A DNA stretch of 21,003 bases from Nitrospirota bacterium (GTDB lineage Bacteria > Nitrospirota > Nitrospiria > Nitrospirales > UBA8639). The notes under the pieces were generated by a model. It did not search any database. It was not told where the DNA came from and saw only the letters and a program-made list of their open reading frames with translations. The translations under genes were made by a program, and so were the position numbers. Positions 1-7,348 of the stretch are shown here, piece after piece (positions within the stretch are counted from its first letter, which is position 1; every line of letters starts with the position of its first letter). The DNA lies in the NCBI GenBank assembly GCA_020348185.1, contig CP070743.1:1-21003 (forward strand), written 5' to 3'.

Positions 1-471
1 ACGCTGTTGGTTCATGAGAAAATTGCCCGAAATTTTCTCACCAGCCTAGGCCCTCAATTACTCGAAGCCGGCGTCGAAATTCGAGGGTGTCCCAAAACCT
101 GTACATTCATTCCACAAGCCAAGCCCGTAGAGGATGAGGATTTTGGCAAAGAGTACCTCTCCCTAATCCTGGCTATTAAAGTTGTCAAAGACATGGAACA
201 GGCTATGGACCATATTGAGACCCATGGGTCTCAACATACAGAAACCATTATTACCAAAGACTATAATCGCGCCCTACGATTTCTTCGTGAAGTCGATTCC
301 AGTGCGGTGATGGTGAATGCCTCCACGAGACTGAGCGACGGCTATGAATTTGGTTTGGGCGCTGAAATTGGCATTAGCACAACTCGGATTCATGCAAGGG
401 GGCCCATGGGCTTAGAAGATTTGACATGCTCGAAATTCGTGGTGTTTGGTTCGGGTCAAATACGAGAATAA
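1..471 (+). CDS. proA: Glutamate-5-semialdehyde dehydrogenase (gamma-glutamyl phosphate reductase), C-terminal part
   Basis: This enzyme reduces gamma-glutamyl phosphate to glutamate 5-semialdehyde with NADPH, the second step of cytosolic proline synthesis. The frame is open from base 1, so the gene starts upstream of the window and only the last 156 residues are present; the TTG at 7 is not a real start. The visible part matches the end of the family closely: LVHEKIA at the left, then AVMVNASTRLSDGYEFGLG, the EIGISTTRIHARGPMGLEDL block and a short tail ending at TAA 469-471. This is the aldehyde dehydrogenase fold; the catalytic cysteine region lies outside the window. Normally proB is a neighbour but it cannot be seen here. 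No terminator follows. Identification is by strong recall of the conserved C-terminus. Confidence 0.96.
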   Translation, partial: TLLVHEKIARNFLTSLGPQLLEAGVEIRGCPKTCTFIPQAKPVEDEDFGKEYLSLILAIKVVKDMEQAMDHIETHGSQHTETIITKDYNRALRFLREVDSSAVMVNASTRLSDGYEFGLGAEIGISTTRIHARGPMGLEDLTCSKFVVFGSGQIRE

Positions 472-568
472 TTCTTAATCTTCGGGGGGCCTTTCCTCTC
501 CTGCCAACTGTTTTTCCTCTCGGTAATCCAGAGTAGGATTTCCATCACTCCCATCGACGATTGCAATA

Positions 569-2359
569 GTGGAACAACTGTCTCCCTTCATCAAATCCGT
601 TTTAGAACAACCTGGGATTGTTGTCCTTCCAGGGAATTTCCGCTTTGTAAAAGACTTTACCGGTGCTGGGGGACGAGTCCATCGCCAACCAGGTGGTCAT
701 CTTGTTTTCTACGGCCCTGAGAACCGCCGGTTTTTAATGACCGATCCCAATGGACATCCCTTGCATGAGTGCGAATGGCGCCACACGGCTGCTGGACAGA
801 CCATTCTTGGGGAAGCCCGATTACATTTGGAATGGGGAGAATGGGTCGGAATACGCCCGGAAGGCCTCGTGAATAGCACATTACTGGATCTCTCGACCCG
901 CCCAGGTTGGGAACGGCTGACCCGAGACGATCTTCGCATGATGGCAGCACGGGCGATGAATGTTTCCTACGAACACATACGCTTTTTTTACAGTGACGAA
1001 GACCTGTTAATTGACCAGTCAGGACGCGCAACCATTCGCCAACGAAAAGATGCATTTTTTGTCCTCCACGAAGGTCGGTTCGATGGAGCCAAATTCATGT
1101 CCTGCATGAGCCGGATGCATTGGGAGCGAATCGATTATCTTCCAGTGGTGGAGCTGTTTTTGTCTTTGCTGCCAGGTACCGGTAGCGCAACCTTTGAACT
1201 GATTCGTGGGCTGTATGACGATCAAAATCCCAGCGATCCGCTTCCATTGCACTATCGTGGGATTCCCGTTTACCCTTCCGAAGGGGCGTTTCGCCTGTTC
1301 AGCCAATTTTTTACGGGTTCGGTTCCGGCATCATCAAAAGAGCCCCTTTCCGTTTTTCTTGATCCGACCCATTCAGAGGAAGTGTCCTGGCTGCCATGTG
1401 TTGATCCACCTTTACGCTATTTTGATCCTACAAAAAAGTTGTGCCTGACGATAAAGCAGGGGGTAGTTCAAAAAGCCACGCTTGCTGATGATCCGTCAGG
1501 ACTGTCTTATTTTCGCTCACTTCCTCAGGGGATTGCCCCTTACGGTCAAAGTGTGACCGTAAAGGATGCCAACCTTGTGTTGTCGGATGGCGTGAAAACC
1601 CGGGAATTTCCTATCAATTCCTCTTGGGGAATTGGATCTCAACCCCAACCGAATCCATCACCACAGACGTTTCCAACCTGGCATCAACTATTCCCTGAGG
1701 GTTCTCCAAAAGTCCAGCCAGGCGAGGCTTTTTCCACAACTCTTTTATATCCAGATGACGAGACTGTCATCGGTGAAAAAGAGAGTCAACCGTTCGCGAT
1801 GGATTATTTCGATGACCTCCTGGACGGCAATCCCAGCCTCAAAGCGCAAATGATGTCCGCAAACCACATCCTCATCTCTCAATGCGATGCGGCGATTGGT
1901 TCCTGCCTGCGCTTTGAGCGTCAAAGAAACATCACCGTCTTGTATACGTCTCCTCAATGGGCTCAAAAACAAGCCCAAAACCTATGGAATATCCTCGCCC
2001 GCCACCAAAAATTGGATTGGATTGATACCATAGTCTTTTTACCATCTTCGCAACATTGGCAGACTTGTCTTAATCAATCCTACGATATGGTATTCCTTTG
2101 GGTACCTTTTGCCCACTTTCAGGATCACCAAACACTTGGTGAAACCGCGAACAATATCAATAGCCTGTTAGACCCAGGAGGAATAGCCTTTGTTGTTGGC
2201 CCCTCTTATTTCGCGGAATGGGCAAATCGCAACCATATGGAGCTCATTTTTGGTGAGAACGTTAGCGCCCTTCCGACGTTTCATCTCCATCAGGCCATTC
2301 TTCCCAAGGCCCGGATTAACCCCGATTTAACGGTTTTTGTTTTTAGAAAAAATCGGTAA
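569..2359 (+). CDS. Uncharacterised 596-residue protein with a degenerate methyltransferase-like C-terminus
   Basis: I do not recognise this gene as a named family. It is soluble in appearance, with no signal peptide or membrane segment, and is fairly rich in aromatic residues and proline. The last ~130 residues look like the second half of a Rossmann-type methyltransferase. A YDMVF segment (505-509) sits where motif IV would be, and LLDPGGIAFVVGP (533-545) resembles the common 'LLKPGG' strand. However, no glycine-rich SAM-binding motif I is visible, so activity is doubtful. Residues ~150-210 form a compact conserved-looking block (GRFDGAKF, LPGTGSATFELIRGLY). The start is a GTG at 569. Upstream in frame there is only a stop at 524-526 and no ATG or TTG, so GTG is the best start, although no clear ribosome-binding site precedes it. 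It lies 97 bp after proA and ends before the pyr promoter, so it probably belongs with proA. It is clearly a real gene: one long frame whose competing frames are short shadows. Confidence 0.8.
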   Translation: MEQLSPFIKSVLEQPGIVVLPGNFRFVKDFTGAGGRVHRQPGGHLVFYGPENRRFLMTDPNGHPLHECEWRHTAAGQTILGEARLHLEWGEWVGIRPEGLVNSTLLDLSTRPGWERLTRDDLRMMAARAMNVSYEHIRFFYSDEDLLIDQSGRATIRQRKDAFFVLHEGRFDGAKFMSCMSRMHWERIDYLPVVELFLSLLPGTGSATFELIRGLYDDQNPSDPLPLHYRGIPVYPSEGAFRLFSQFFTGSVPASSKEPLSVFLDPTHSEEVSWLPCVDPPLRYFDPTKKLCLTIKQGVVQKATLADDPSGLSYFRSLPQGIAPYGQSVTVKDANLVLSDGVKTREFPINSSWGIGSQPQPNPSPQTFPTWHQLFPEGSPKVQPGEAFSTTLLYPDDETVIGEKESQPFAMDYFDDLLDGNPSLKAQMMSANHILISQCDAAIGSCLRFERQRNITVLYTSPQWAQKQAQNLWNILARHQKLDWIDTIVFLPSSQHWQTCLNQSYDMVFLWVPFAHFQDHQTLGETANNINSLLDPGGIAFVVGPSYFAEWANRNHMELIFGENVSALPTFHLHQAILPKARINPDLTVFVFRKNR

Positions 2360-2391
2360 GTGTCATCAGCAGCGGGAAGTTTGGTTTTCTG

Positions 2392-2429
2392 GTTTCGTTG
2401 GGTAAGGTTCCAGTTTTCTTACCCGAAAC
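2392..2429. other. Imperfect hairpin after the uncharacterised gene
   Basis: GGGTAAG at 2400-2406 pairs perfectly with CTTACCC at 2418-2424. An outer GTTTC (2392-2396) pairs with GAAAC (2425-2429), with a three-base bulge on the left. The loop is 11 bases. There is no T-run on either side, so it is not a standard intrinsic terminator, though it is placed where one would be expected. Its right arm merges into the 7-bp-period repeat that follows. Confidence 0.5.
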
Positions 2430-2449
2430 TTAAAACCCGAGCCCCGAAA
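2422..2449. repeat. Degenerate tandem heptamer repeat, CCCGAAA type
   Basis: Four consecutive 7-bp units start at 2422, 2429, 2436 and 2443. The first and last are both CCCGAAA, the third is CCCGAGC and the second is more diverged (CTTAAAA). On the other strand the unit reads TTTCGGG. This is one of five 7-bp-period tracts in spacers of this window. Confidence 0.55.
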
Positions 2450-2481
2450 CCGCCCTTAAAGCATTTCCCATGAGGAATACC

Positions 2482-2511
2482 TTGACACATTCACCGTCTG
2501 ACGCCTAGGAT
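2482..2511 (+). promoter_or_regulatory. Promoter of the pyr operon
   Basis: A perfect -35 box TTGACA (2482-2487) is followed after 18 bp by TAGGAT (2506-2511), a 4/6 match to the -10 consensus. Transcription would begin near 2518, immediately before the PyrR-binding RNA element at 2519-2550. That agreement is independent support for the assignment. Confidence 0.75.
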
Positions 2512-2518
2512 GAAATAA

Positions 2519-2550
2519 CCTTTAACCCCCATCCTGTGAGGTGGGTAAGG
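2519..2550 (+). promoter_or_regulatory. PyrR-binding RNA element (anti-antiterminator hairpin) of the pyr leader
   Basis: The RNA segment CAUCCUGUGAGGUG (2530-2543) matches the known PyrR recognition consensus ARUCCNGNGAGGYU at 12 of 14 positions. The two differences are the outer pair, changed from A-U to C-G so that pairing is kept. The fold reproduces the Bacillus architecture: lower stem CCUU (2519-2522) with AAGG (2547-2550), an internal loop, CCC (2528-2530) with GGG (2543-2545), A2531-U2542, a bulged U2532, CC/GG closing pairs and the UGUGA loop (2535-2539). In the known mechanism UMP-loaded PyrR stabilises this hairpin, which blocks an antiterminator and lets the downstream terminator form. 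The competing antiterminator here is only partly visible: GGAGAA (2549-2554) can pair with the left terminator arm over about 5 bp. Confidence 0.82.
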
Positions 2551-2593
2551 AGAAAGCAAAATGTGGCCGAGCCGTTGGCCAAATGTGAAAATT

Positions 2594-2629
2594 AAACCTT
2601 CTCGTTAATGGCCGAGAAGGTTTTTTTTT
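2594..2629 (+). terminator. Intrinsic terminator of the pyr attenuator
   Basis: AACCTTCTCG (2595-2604) pairs perfectly over 10 bp with CGAGAAGGTT (2613-2622) around an 8-base loop, and the right arm runs into nine consecutive Ts (2621-2629). It lies between the PyrR-binding hairpin and the pyrR coding sequence, exactly where an attenuator terminator belongs. An ATG at 2608 sits in its loop and is in frame with pyrR. Confidence 0.88.
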
Positions 2630-2643
2630 GGCGTGATTACCCA

Positions 2644-3204
2644 ATGAACGTAAACATCAACCTTCCTCCCAAGCAAGAAAAAATCATCATGGATAGCCAA
2701 GACATGGCTCGTGCCTTGACCCGGGTGAGCCATGAGATACTAGAGCGCAACAAAGGAACTCAAAATGTGGCCTTAGTGGGGATTCGAACTGGAGGTGTCT
2801 ATTTGGCTCAACGGTTGGTGTCCCGAATCCGTGACATTGAACACGTGGATGTTCCCTTGGGGGAATTAGATATCACGCTATATCGGGATGACCTCTCCCT
2901 CCGTCAGGAACAACCGGAAGTTAAAAAAACACTCATACCGTTCGATATTTCTGAGATGGCAATTGTATTAATCGATGATGTGTTATTTACGGGCAGAACG
3001 ATTCGATCAGCCATGGACGCCCTCATCGACTTAGGCCGGCCAGCTGAAATCCAACTTGCCGTGTTAATTGACCGAGGGCACCGTCAACTCCCGATCAGAG
3101 CCAACTATATTGGCAAAAATGTTCCAACCGCCCGGGACGAGGTGGTACGAGTTTTTCTGGAGGAGTTAGGACAAGAAGATCGCGTTGCCGTTATTCCTGA
3201 CTAA
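2644..3204 (+). CDS. pyrR: Bifunctional pyr operon attenuation regulator / uracil phosphoribosyltransferase
   Basis: PyrR binds pyr leader RNA when loaded with UMP and causes termination; it also converts uracil and PRPP to UMP. The protein has the phosphoribosyltransferase PRPP-binding motif IVLIDDVLFTGRTI (residues ~107-120). It also has the PyrR-typical stretches ALTRVSHEILERNKG, GELDITLYRDDL and DRGHRQLPIRANYIGKN. The frame opens at an ATG at 2608, but that codon lies in the loop of the attenuator terminator and would make the poly-U tract coding. I therefore chose ATG 2644, which gives 186 residues, close to the 181 of B. subtilis PyrR; ATG 2689 is a shorter alternative. No strong ribosome-binding site is visible. 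It is the first gene of the operon and 6 bp ahead of pyrB, and its own leader carries its binding site, so autoregulation is expected. Confidence 0.95.
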   Translation: MNVNINLPPKQEKIIMDSQDMARALTRVSHEILERNKGTQNVALVGIRTGGVYLAQRLVSRIRDIEHVDVPLGELDITLYRDDLSLRQEQPEVKKTLIPFDISEMAIVLIDDVLFTGRTIRSAMDALIDLGRPAEIQLAVLIDRGHRQLPIRANYIGKNVPTARDEVVRVFLEELGQEDRVAVIPD

Positions 3205-3210
3205 TTACGT

Positions 3211-4131
3211 ATGGGCCTCAAGCACAAAGACCTTCTCAACCTGTCCTCACTTTCCGCCGATGAGATTCGGCTTATTTTAGATACCTCTGAGTCGTTCAAG
3301 GAAGTCAGTGGCCGGGAAATCAAAAAGGTGCCCGCGTTACGGGGGAAAACCGTCGTCAATTTGTTTTTCGAGCCCAGTACCCGTACCCGAACGTCGTTCG
3401 AACTTGCGGCAAAGCGACTGAGCGCCGATGTTATTAATTTTTCTCCAACCACCAGCAGTATTACCAAGGGAGAGACGCTGCTTGATACGGCCAGAAACAT
3501 TGAATCGATGCAGGCCGATATTATTGTTTTACGACATTCTTCACCAGGCGCCGCCGACACATTATCCCGTGGCGTCAGATCGTCGGTGATCAACGCTGGA
3601 GACGGCTGGCATGAACACCCAACACAAGGATTGCTAGATTTATTTACCATCAAAGAAAGAAAACCAGACCTTCAGCGATTGAAAGTGGCCATCATCGGCG
3701 ACATCGCCCACAGTCGGGTCGCCCGATCAAATATCTATGCTTTGACCAAGATTGGAGCGGAAGTTCGTGTCGTGGCTCCGCCAACCATGATTCCCCGCTT
3801 TCTTGAAAGACTTGGCGTTCAGATTTTTTTTAATTGTGATGAGGGGCTCATTGATGTTGATGTGATCATCATGCTGCGACTCCAGCTGGAAAGGGCTGGA
3901 CGCGCGCTTTTTCCAAGCATTCGAGAATACGCCCGTCTTTACAGTCTCACGCAGGAACGAATGAAGCAGGCCAAATCAGACGTCATGGTCATGCACCCTG
4001 GCCCGTTAAATCGAGGAGTTGAAATAGCCCCAGAAGTTGCCGATAGTCCTGCTGCGGTGATCTTGGATCAAGTGGCCAATGGTGTCGCCGTGCGAATGGG
4101 TCTGATGTATTTGCTTTCTGGTTCCGGGTAA
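3211..4131 (+). CDS. pyrB: Aspartate carbamoyltransferase catalytic subunit
   Basis: It condenses carbamoyl phosphate with aspartate to carbamoyl aspartate, the committed step of pyrimidine synthesis. At 306 residues it has normal length for a catalytic chain. The carbamoyl-phosphate loop FFEPSTRTRTSFE (residues ~52-64) is intact. HPTQGLLD (136-143) and the aspartate-site HPGPLNRG (262-269) follow. HPGPLNRG is the form found in ATCases that work without a PyrI regulatory chain, and no pyrI is present in the window. Control is therefore probably through PyrR attenuation, not allosteric PyrI. ATG 3211 lies 6 bp after the pyrR stop, so the two are co-transcribed and probably translationally coupled; no ribosome-binding site is obvious. 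Confidence 0.97.
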   Translation: MGLKHKDLLNLSSLSADEIRLILDTSESFKEVSGREIKKVPALRGKTVVNLFFEPSTRTRTSFELAAKRLSADVINFSPTTSSITKGETLLDTARNIESMQADIIVLRHSSPGAADTLSRGVRSSVINAGDGWHEHPTQGLLDLFTIKERKPDLQRLKVAIIGDIAHSRVARSNIYALTKIGAEVRVVAPPTMIPRFLERLGVQIFFNCDEGLIDVDVIIMLRLQLERAGRALFPSIREYARLYSLTQERMKQAKSDVMVMHPGPLNRGVEIAPEVADSPAAVILDQVANGVAVRMGLMYLLSGSG

Positions 4132-4183
4132 GAAAGAACGCCAAATACTAAGAATTTCACTTTAACCTGAGGATATTTCATCT

Positions 4184-5470
4184 ATGACTCTTCTCATTCG
4201 AGGTGGGCAAATTCTGGATCCGGGACGATACCAGGGTCAGGGAGATATCTTAATTGAAAACGGCATTATTCAATCCGTTGGCCAAGATATTTTCAAGAGC
4301 GAAAAGGACACTCAATCACTTACCGTTCTTGACGCCAAGGGGCTCTTAGTTGTCCCCGGATTCGTCGACTTGCACGTGCATTTACGGGAACCCGGCTTTG
4401 AGTACAAAGAAACCATTGCCACGGGGACGGCATCCGCTGTCGCTGGAGGATTCACCTCCATCTGTTGTATGCCCAACACCAATCCCGTCAACGATAATCA
4501 GGCGGTCACCGAATTTATTCTGTCAAAAGCCGCCTTGGCCAAGAAAGCCAATGTATTTCCCATTGGTGCCATTACCAAAGGATCTGAGGGCCAAGAGCTC
4601 GCTGAAATCGGGGAGTTGTCGGAAGCAGGCTGTGTCGCTATTTCAGATGACGGACGACCGGTTATGAATAGCCTGGTCATGCGCCGCGCCATGGAATATG
4701 CCCAAGCTTTTGGTATGCCGGTGATTGATCATTGCGAGGACCTTCATCTCGCAGCAGGGGGCTGTATGAACGAAGGTATAGTCTCGACAGAATTAGGGGT
4801 TCCCGGAATTCCTGGTGCCTCGGAAGAGGTGATGGTTGCCCGAAACCTTTCTCTCGCGGAGTTGACCGGTGCACAGGTGCATTTAGCTCATCTCAGTACA
4901 GCGGGGTCGGTGCGTCTGACTCGAGATGCAAAAGATCGGGGCATACAGGTGACGGCAGAGGTCTGTCCCCATCATTTTTCGCTTACGGAAGAAGCCACGC
5001 GTACGTTCGATTCTAATACCAAAATGAATCCTCCTTTAAGAACAATGGAGGATATCGAAGCCTTGAAGCAGGGCTTGGCCGATGGAACCATTGATGCCAT
5101 TGCTACGGATCACGCGCCCCATGCTGTTCAAGAAAAACAATTGGAATTTGATACGGCTCCCTTTGGAATTGTCGGGTTCGAAACGGCTTTACCTCTCACC
5201 CTCGTATTGGTTCAGGAAGGCGTGTTGACTTTAGAAACGGCCATATCAAAACTGACTGTGGAGCCAGCCCGAGCCTTTGGACTGAACAAAGGAACCCTTG
5301 CTCCTGGCGCGGATGCGGATGTTGCCCTCATTAATCCGGATGCTGCTTGGGTGGTCGATCCGAATAAGTTTCATTCTAAAAGCCGGAATACTCCCTTCGC
5401 CGGATGGAATGTCCGGGGAAGGGTGATTGCAACCGTCGTCGGTGGGACAGTGGTCTATGAATCGCGCTGA
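4184..5470 (+). CDS. pyrC: Dihydroorotase (class I)
   Basis: It cyclises carbamoyl aspartate to dihydroorotate, the third step of UMP synthesis. The 428-residue length and amidohydrolase motifs fit the class I enzymes typical of Bacillus and Aquifex. The metal-binding HVH lies at residues 64-66 in DLHVHLREPGFEYKE. An Asp pair in ISDDG (155-156) replaces the carboxylated lysine of class II enzymes. H183, H236 (HLSTAGS) and the catalytic D309 in ATDHAPH complete the site. All expected active-site residues are present, so this is not one of the inactive partner homologues. GAGG about 12 bases upstream of ATG 4184 is a plausible ribosome-binding site. It is 52 bp downstream of pyrB in the same operon and overlaps the next gene. 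Confidence 0.97.
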   Translation: MTLLIRGGQILDPGRYQGQGDILIENGIIQSVGQDIFKSEKDTQSLTVLDAKGLLVVPGFVDLHVHLREPGFEYKETIATGTASAVAGGFTSICCMPNTNPVNDNQAVTEFILSKAALAKKANVFPIGAITKGSEGQELAEIGELSEAGCVAISDDGRPVMNSLVMRRAMEYAQAFGMPVIDHCEDLHLAAGGCMNEGIVSTELGVPGIPGASEEVMVARNLSLAELTGAQVHLAHLSTAGSVRLTRDAKDRGIQVTAEVCPHHFSLTEEATRTFDSNTKMNPPLRTMEDIEALKQGLADGTIDAIATDHAPHAVQEKQLEFDTAPFGIVGFETALPLTLVLVQEGVLTLETAISKLTVEPARAFGLNKGTLAPGADADVALINPDAAWVVDPNKFHSKSRNTPFAGWNVRGRVIATVVGGTVVYESR

Positions 5471-6014
5471 AACCTCACGAATCGTGCCTAAGCAGAAATT
5501 TCAATGGCAATGGATGATCTTCTATTGTGAACTCTTGGGACTCGCCATTGTCATTGGTGGACTCTTGATGATTATTGCCGCCGTGATCCCTGCAGTGTTT
5601 AATTCTTTTGGCATGGAGCCGGCCGGACGATTTTTGCGTCGCGTGTTTGACGGATACACCCAAATTAGTATGGGGGTAGTGATCTTCTTATTTGGGATGG
5701 CCGCTGTACGAGTTTGGCGGAATCAAGTCTCCACAGGAATAGGGTTTCCTCTGACAACGACGGAAGCCATTCTCCTCGGCTCCATGGGCTGCATCACGGT
5801 CCTTATTATGTGGGTATTGGGCCCTCAAACTGTGGCCTTGCAAGAACTCGCGTTTGAGGCTACAACGGAGTTAGATAAAAAAGCTGCCTACGACGAATTT
5901 TTTCGACTCCATATGGTGGTGCGCGCATTACACCTGATGAACGTCGGTGTCGCGATTGGATTGTTTGTCTTTAAACTTCGGCAGGGGCTGACGGGACGAA
6001 TTTCCTTTTGTTAA
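5457..6014 (+). CDS. DUF4149 (TMEM205-like) four-helix membrane protein
   Basis: A 185-residue integral membrane protein of unknown function. Hydrophobic segments lie at about 21-47, 65-86, 103-121 and 156-174. Between helices 3 and 4, LGPQTVALQELAFEAT and a short acidic/basic linker lead into FFRLHMVVRALHLMNVGVAIGL; this arrangement is the signature of the DUF4149 family as I remember it. The frame extends left to a TTG at 5427, deep inside pyrC, but ATG 5457 is more likely. It overlaps the pyrC stop by 14 bases, implying translational coupling. No ribosome-binding site is clear. Membership in the pyr operon is positional only; nothing in the protein suggests a role in pyrimidine metabolism. 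The family name is moderately certain, the membrane topology more so. Confidence 0.75.
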   Translation: MNRAETSRIVPKQKFQWQWMIFYCELLGLAIVIGGLLMIIAAVIPAVFNSFGMEPAGRFLRRVFDGYTQISMGVVIFLFGMAAVRVWRNQVSTGIGFPLTTTEAILLGSMGCITVLIMWVLGPQTVALQELAFEATTELDKKAAYDEFFRLHMVVRALHLMNVGVAIGLFVFKLRQGLTGRISFC

Positions 6015-6160
6015 TGTTATCATGACCCTCGCACTCGGACGTTGTCCACTTCGTTCCCAATTCGGGCTAGCCACCAGCCACGTTTAGGATATGTTTCCAA
6101 AATCGTCATCCACGAACGGCACAAAAAAGTCAGTGTGATTAAATCTATAAGGAATGATTT

Positions 6161-7348
6161 GTGAAAAAAGCCTTGCTTGTACTTGAGGATGGAATGGTTT
6201 TTGAGGGGCAGCCTTTGGGCTACGAAGGCGAAGCGATTGGAGAAGTGGTCTTTAACACCGCCATGACCGGATACCAGGAAATTCTGACCGATCCGTCATA
6301 TAAAGGCCAAATGGTCCTTATGACCTGTCCGCAAATCGGAAACTATGGCATCAATCCCGAAGATGCGGAGTCACACCGACTATGGGCTGATGGGTTTATT
6401 GTCAAGGAATCGGCTCCCATTTCAAGCAATTGGCGGTCAAGACAACCCCTACAGGAATATTTAAGCCAACACCAGGTAGTAGGAATCCAAGCTATTGATA
6501 CCAGGGCGTTGACTAGACATCTCCGAGATTTCGGATCTCAACAAGGAATTATCTCTCATACGAATTTTGACCCTGAAAGATTGGTCCAACAAGTTCGACG
6601 GGCACCTTCCATTGTTGGTCGGGATTTAGTATCTCAGGTTACCTGCCAAATACCCTATGAATGGAAGGAGGGAAGCGGGAATTGGAAACCGACCCTCTCC
6701 GTTCATCAACCAGAAAATAAACAGAATTTTGACCGGGAGGCCTATCGAACAGTGGTAGTGGATTTTGGAGTCAAACAGAACATATTAAGGCGGTTGATCG
6801 ATATTGGTTATCAAGTTCAAGTTGTTCCAGCCTCTACGTCTATGGAAGAAGTGCAAGCGCTGGATCCACATGGTATTATACTATCTAATGGTCCCGGCGA
6901 CCCGGAGGGCGTACCCTATGCCATTGAAACCGTTCGGCGCCTCATTGGATGGCGGCCGATATTCGGGATCTGTTTAGGGCACCAGATTCTTGGATTGGCT
7001 TTGGGCATGAAGGCTCATAAACTGAAATTTGGCCATCATGGTGCCAACCATCCCGTTCTTGACCTGAGAACTCGAAAGGTCGAAATTACCTCACAAAATC
7101 ACAATTTTGCGGTGGGTATAGCTGATAAAACAGATCAAGAGAGCCTCGAACCTCGAATATTCCCCACCAAGTGGGGGCGGGTGCAGATTACCCATCGAAG
7201 TTTAAACGATGGATGTTGCGAAGGAATGATTGGTCTCGATACCCCGATCCTTTCGGTTCAGTATCATCCTGAAGCTTCTCCTGGCCCGCATGATTCTGCC
7301 TCTCTATTTTATGAATTTTTTAAAATGGTGAAGACCTATCATGAATAA
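6161..7348 (+). CDS. carA: Carbamoyl-phosphate synthase small (glutaminase) subunit
   Basis: CarA hydrolyses glutamine and channels ammonia to CarB for carbamoyl phosphate synthesis, feeding both pyrimidine and arginine pathways. The 395-residue protein has the N-terminal CarA domain (FNTAMTGYQEILTDPSYKGQ, residues ~31-50) and a class I glutamine amidotransferase domain. The nucleophile is C271 in FGICLGHQILG, and H369 and E371 lie in QYHPEASPGPHDS. The oxyanion-side SNGPGDPEG is at 242-250. All catalytic residues are present. The start is GTG 6161, supported by AAGGA at 6149-6153 with 7 bases spacing. It follows a 146-bp spacer after the DUF4149 gene and overlaps the next gene by 8 bases. 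Unusually, carB is not adjacent: two protease genes lie between. Confidence 0.97.
   Translation: MKKALLVLEDGMVFEGQPLGYEGEAIGEVVFNTAMTGYQEILTDPSYKGQMVLMTCPQIGNYGINPEDAESHRLWADGFIVKESAPISSNWRSRQPLQEYLSQHQVVGIQAIDTRALTRHLRDFGSQQGIISHTNFDPERLVQQVRRAPSIVGRDLVSQVTCQIPYEWKEGSGNWKPTLSVHQPENKQNFDREAYRTVVVDFGVKQNILRRLIDIGYQVQVVPASTSMEEVQALDPHGIILSNGPGDPEGVPYAIETVRRLIGWRPIFGICLGHQILGLALGMKAHKLKFGHHGANHPVLDLRTRKVEITSQNHNFAVGIADKTDQESLEPRIFPTKWGRVQITHRSLNDGCCEGMIGLDTPILSVQYHPEASPGPHDSASLFYEFFKMVKTYHE

Noticed and set aside
7..20. TTG at 7 as a start for proA
   Set aside because: The frame is open to base 1 and the sequence at the left edge is internal to the ProA family; the true start is upstream of the window.
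492..521. Nine-base direct repeat TTTCCTCTC at 492 and 513 between proA and the next gene
   Set aside because: Pyrimidine-rich and only two copies; spacing of 21 bp fits the 7-bp period but is too little evidence to claim a tract.
6068..6081. TAGCCAC CAGCCAC doublet as a sixth heptamer tract
   Set aside because: Only two units, sequence unlike the other tracts; chance is a sufficient explanation.
6115..6160. Possible promoter with TATAAG just before carA
   Set aside because: No acceptable -35 box lies 16-18 bp upstream, and the TATAAG merges with the AAGGA ribosome-binding site of carA.
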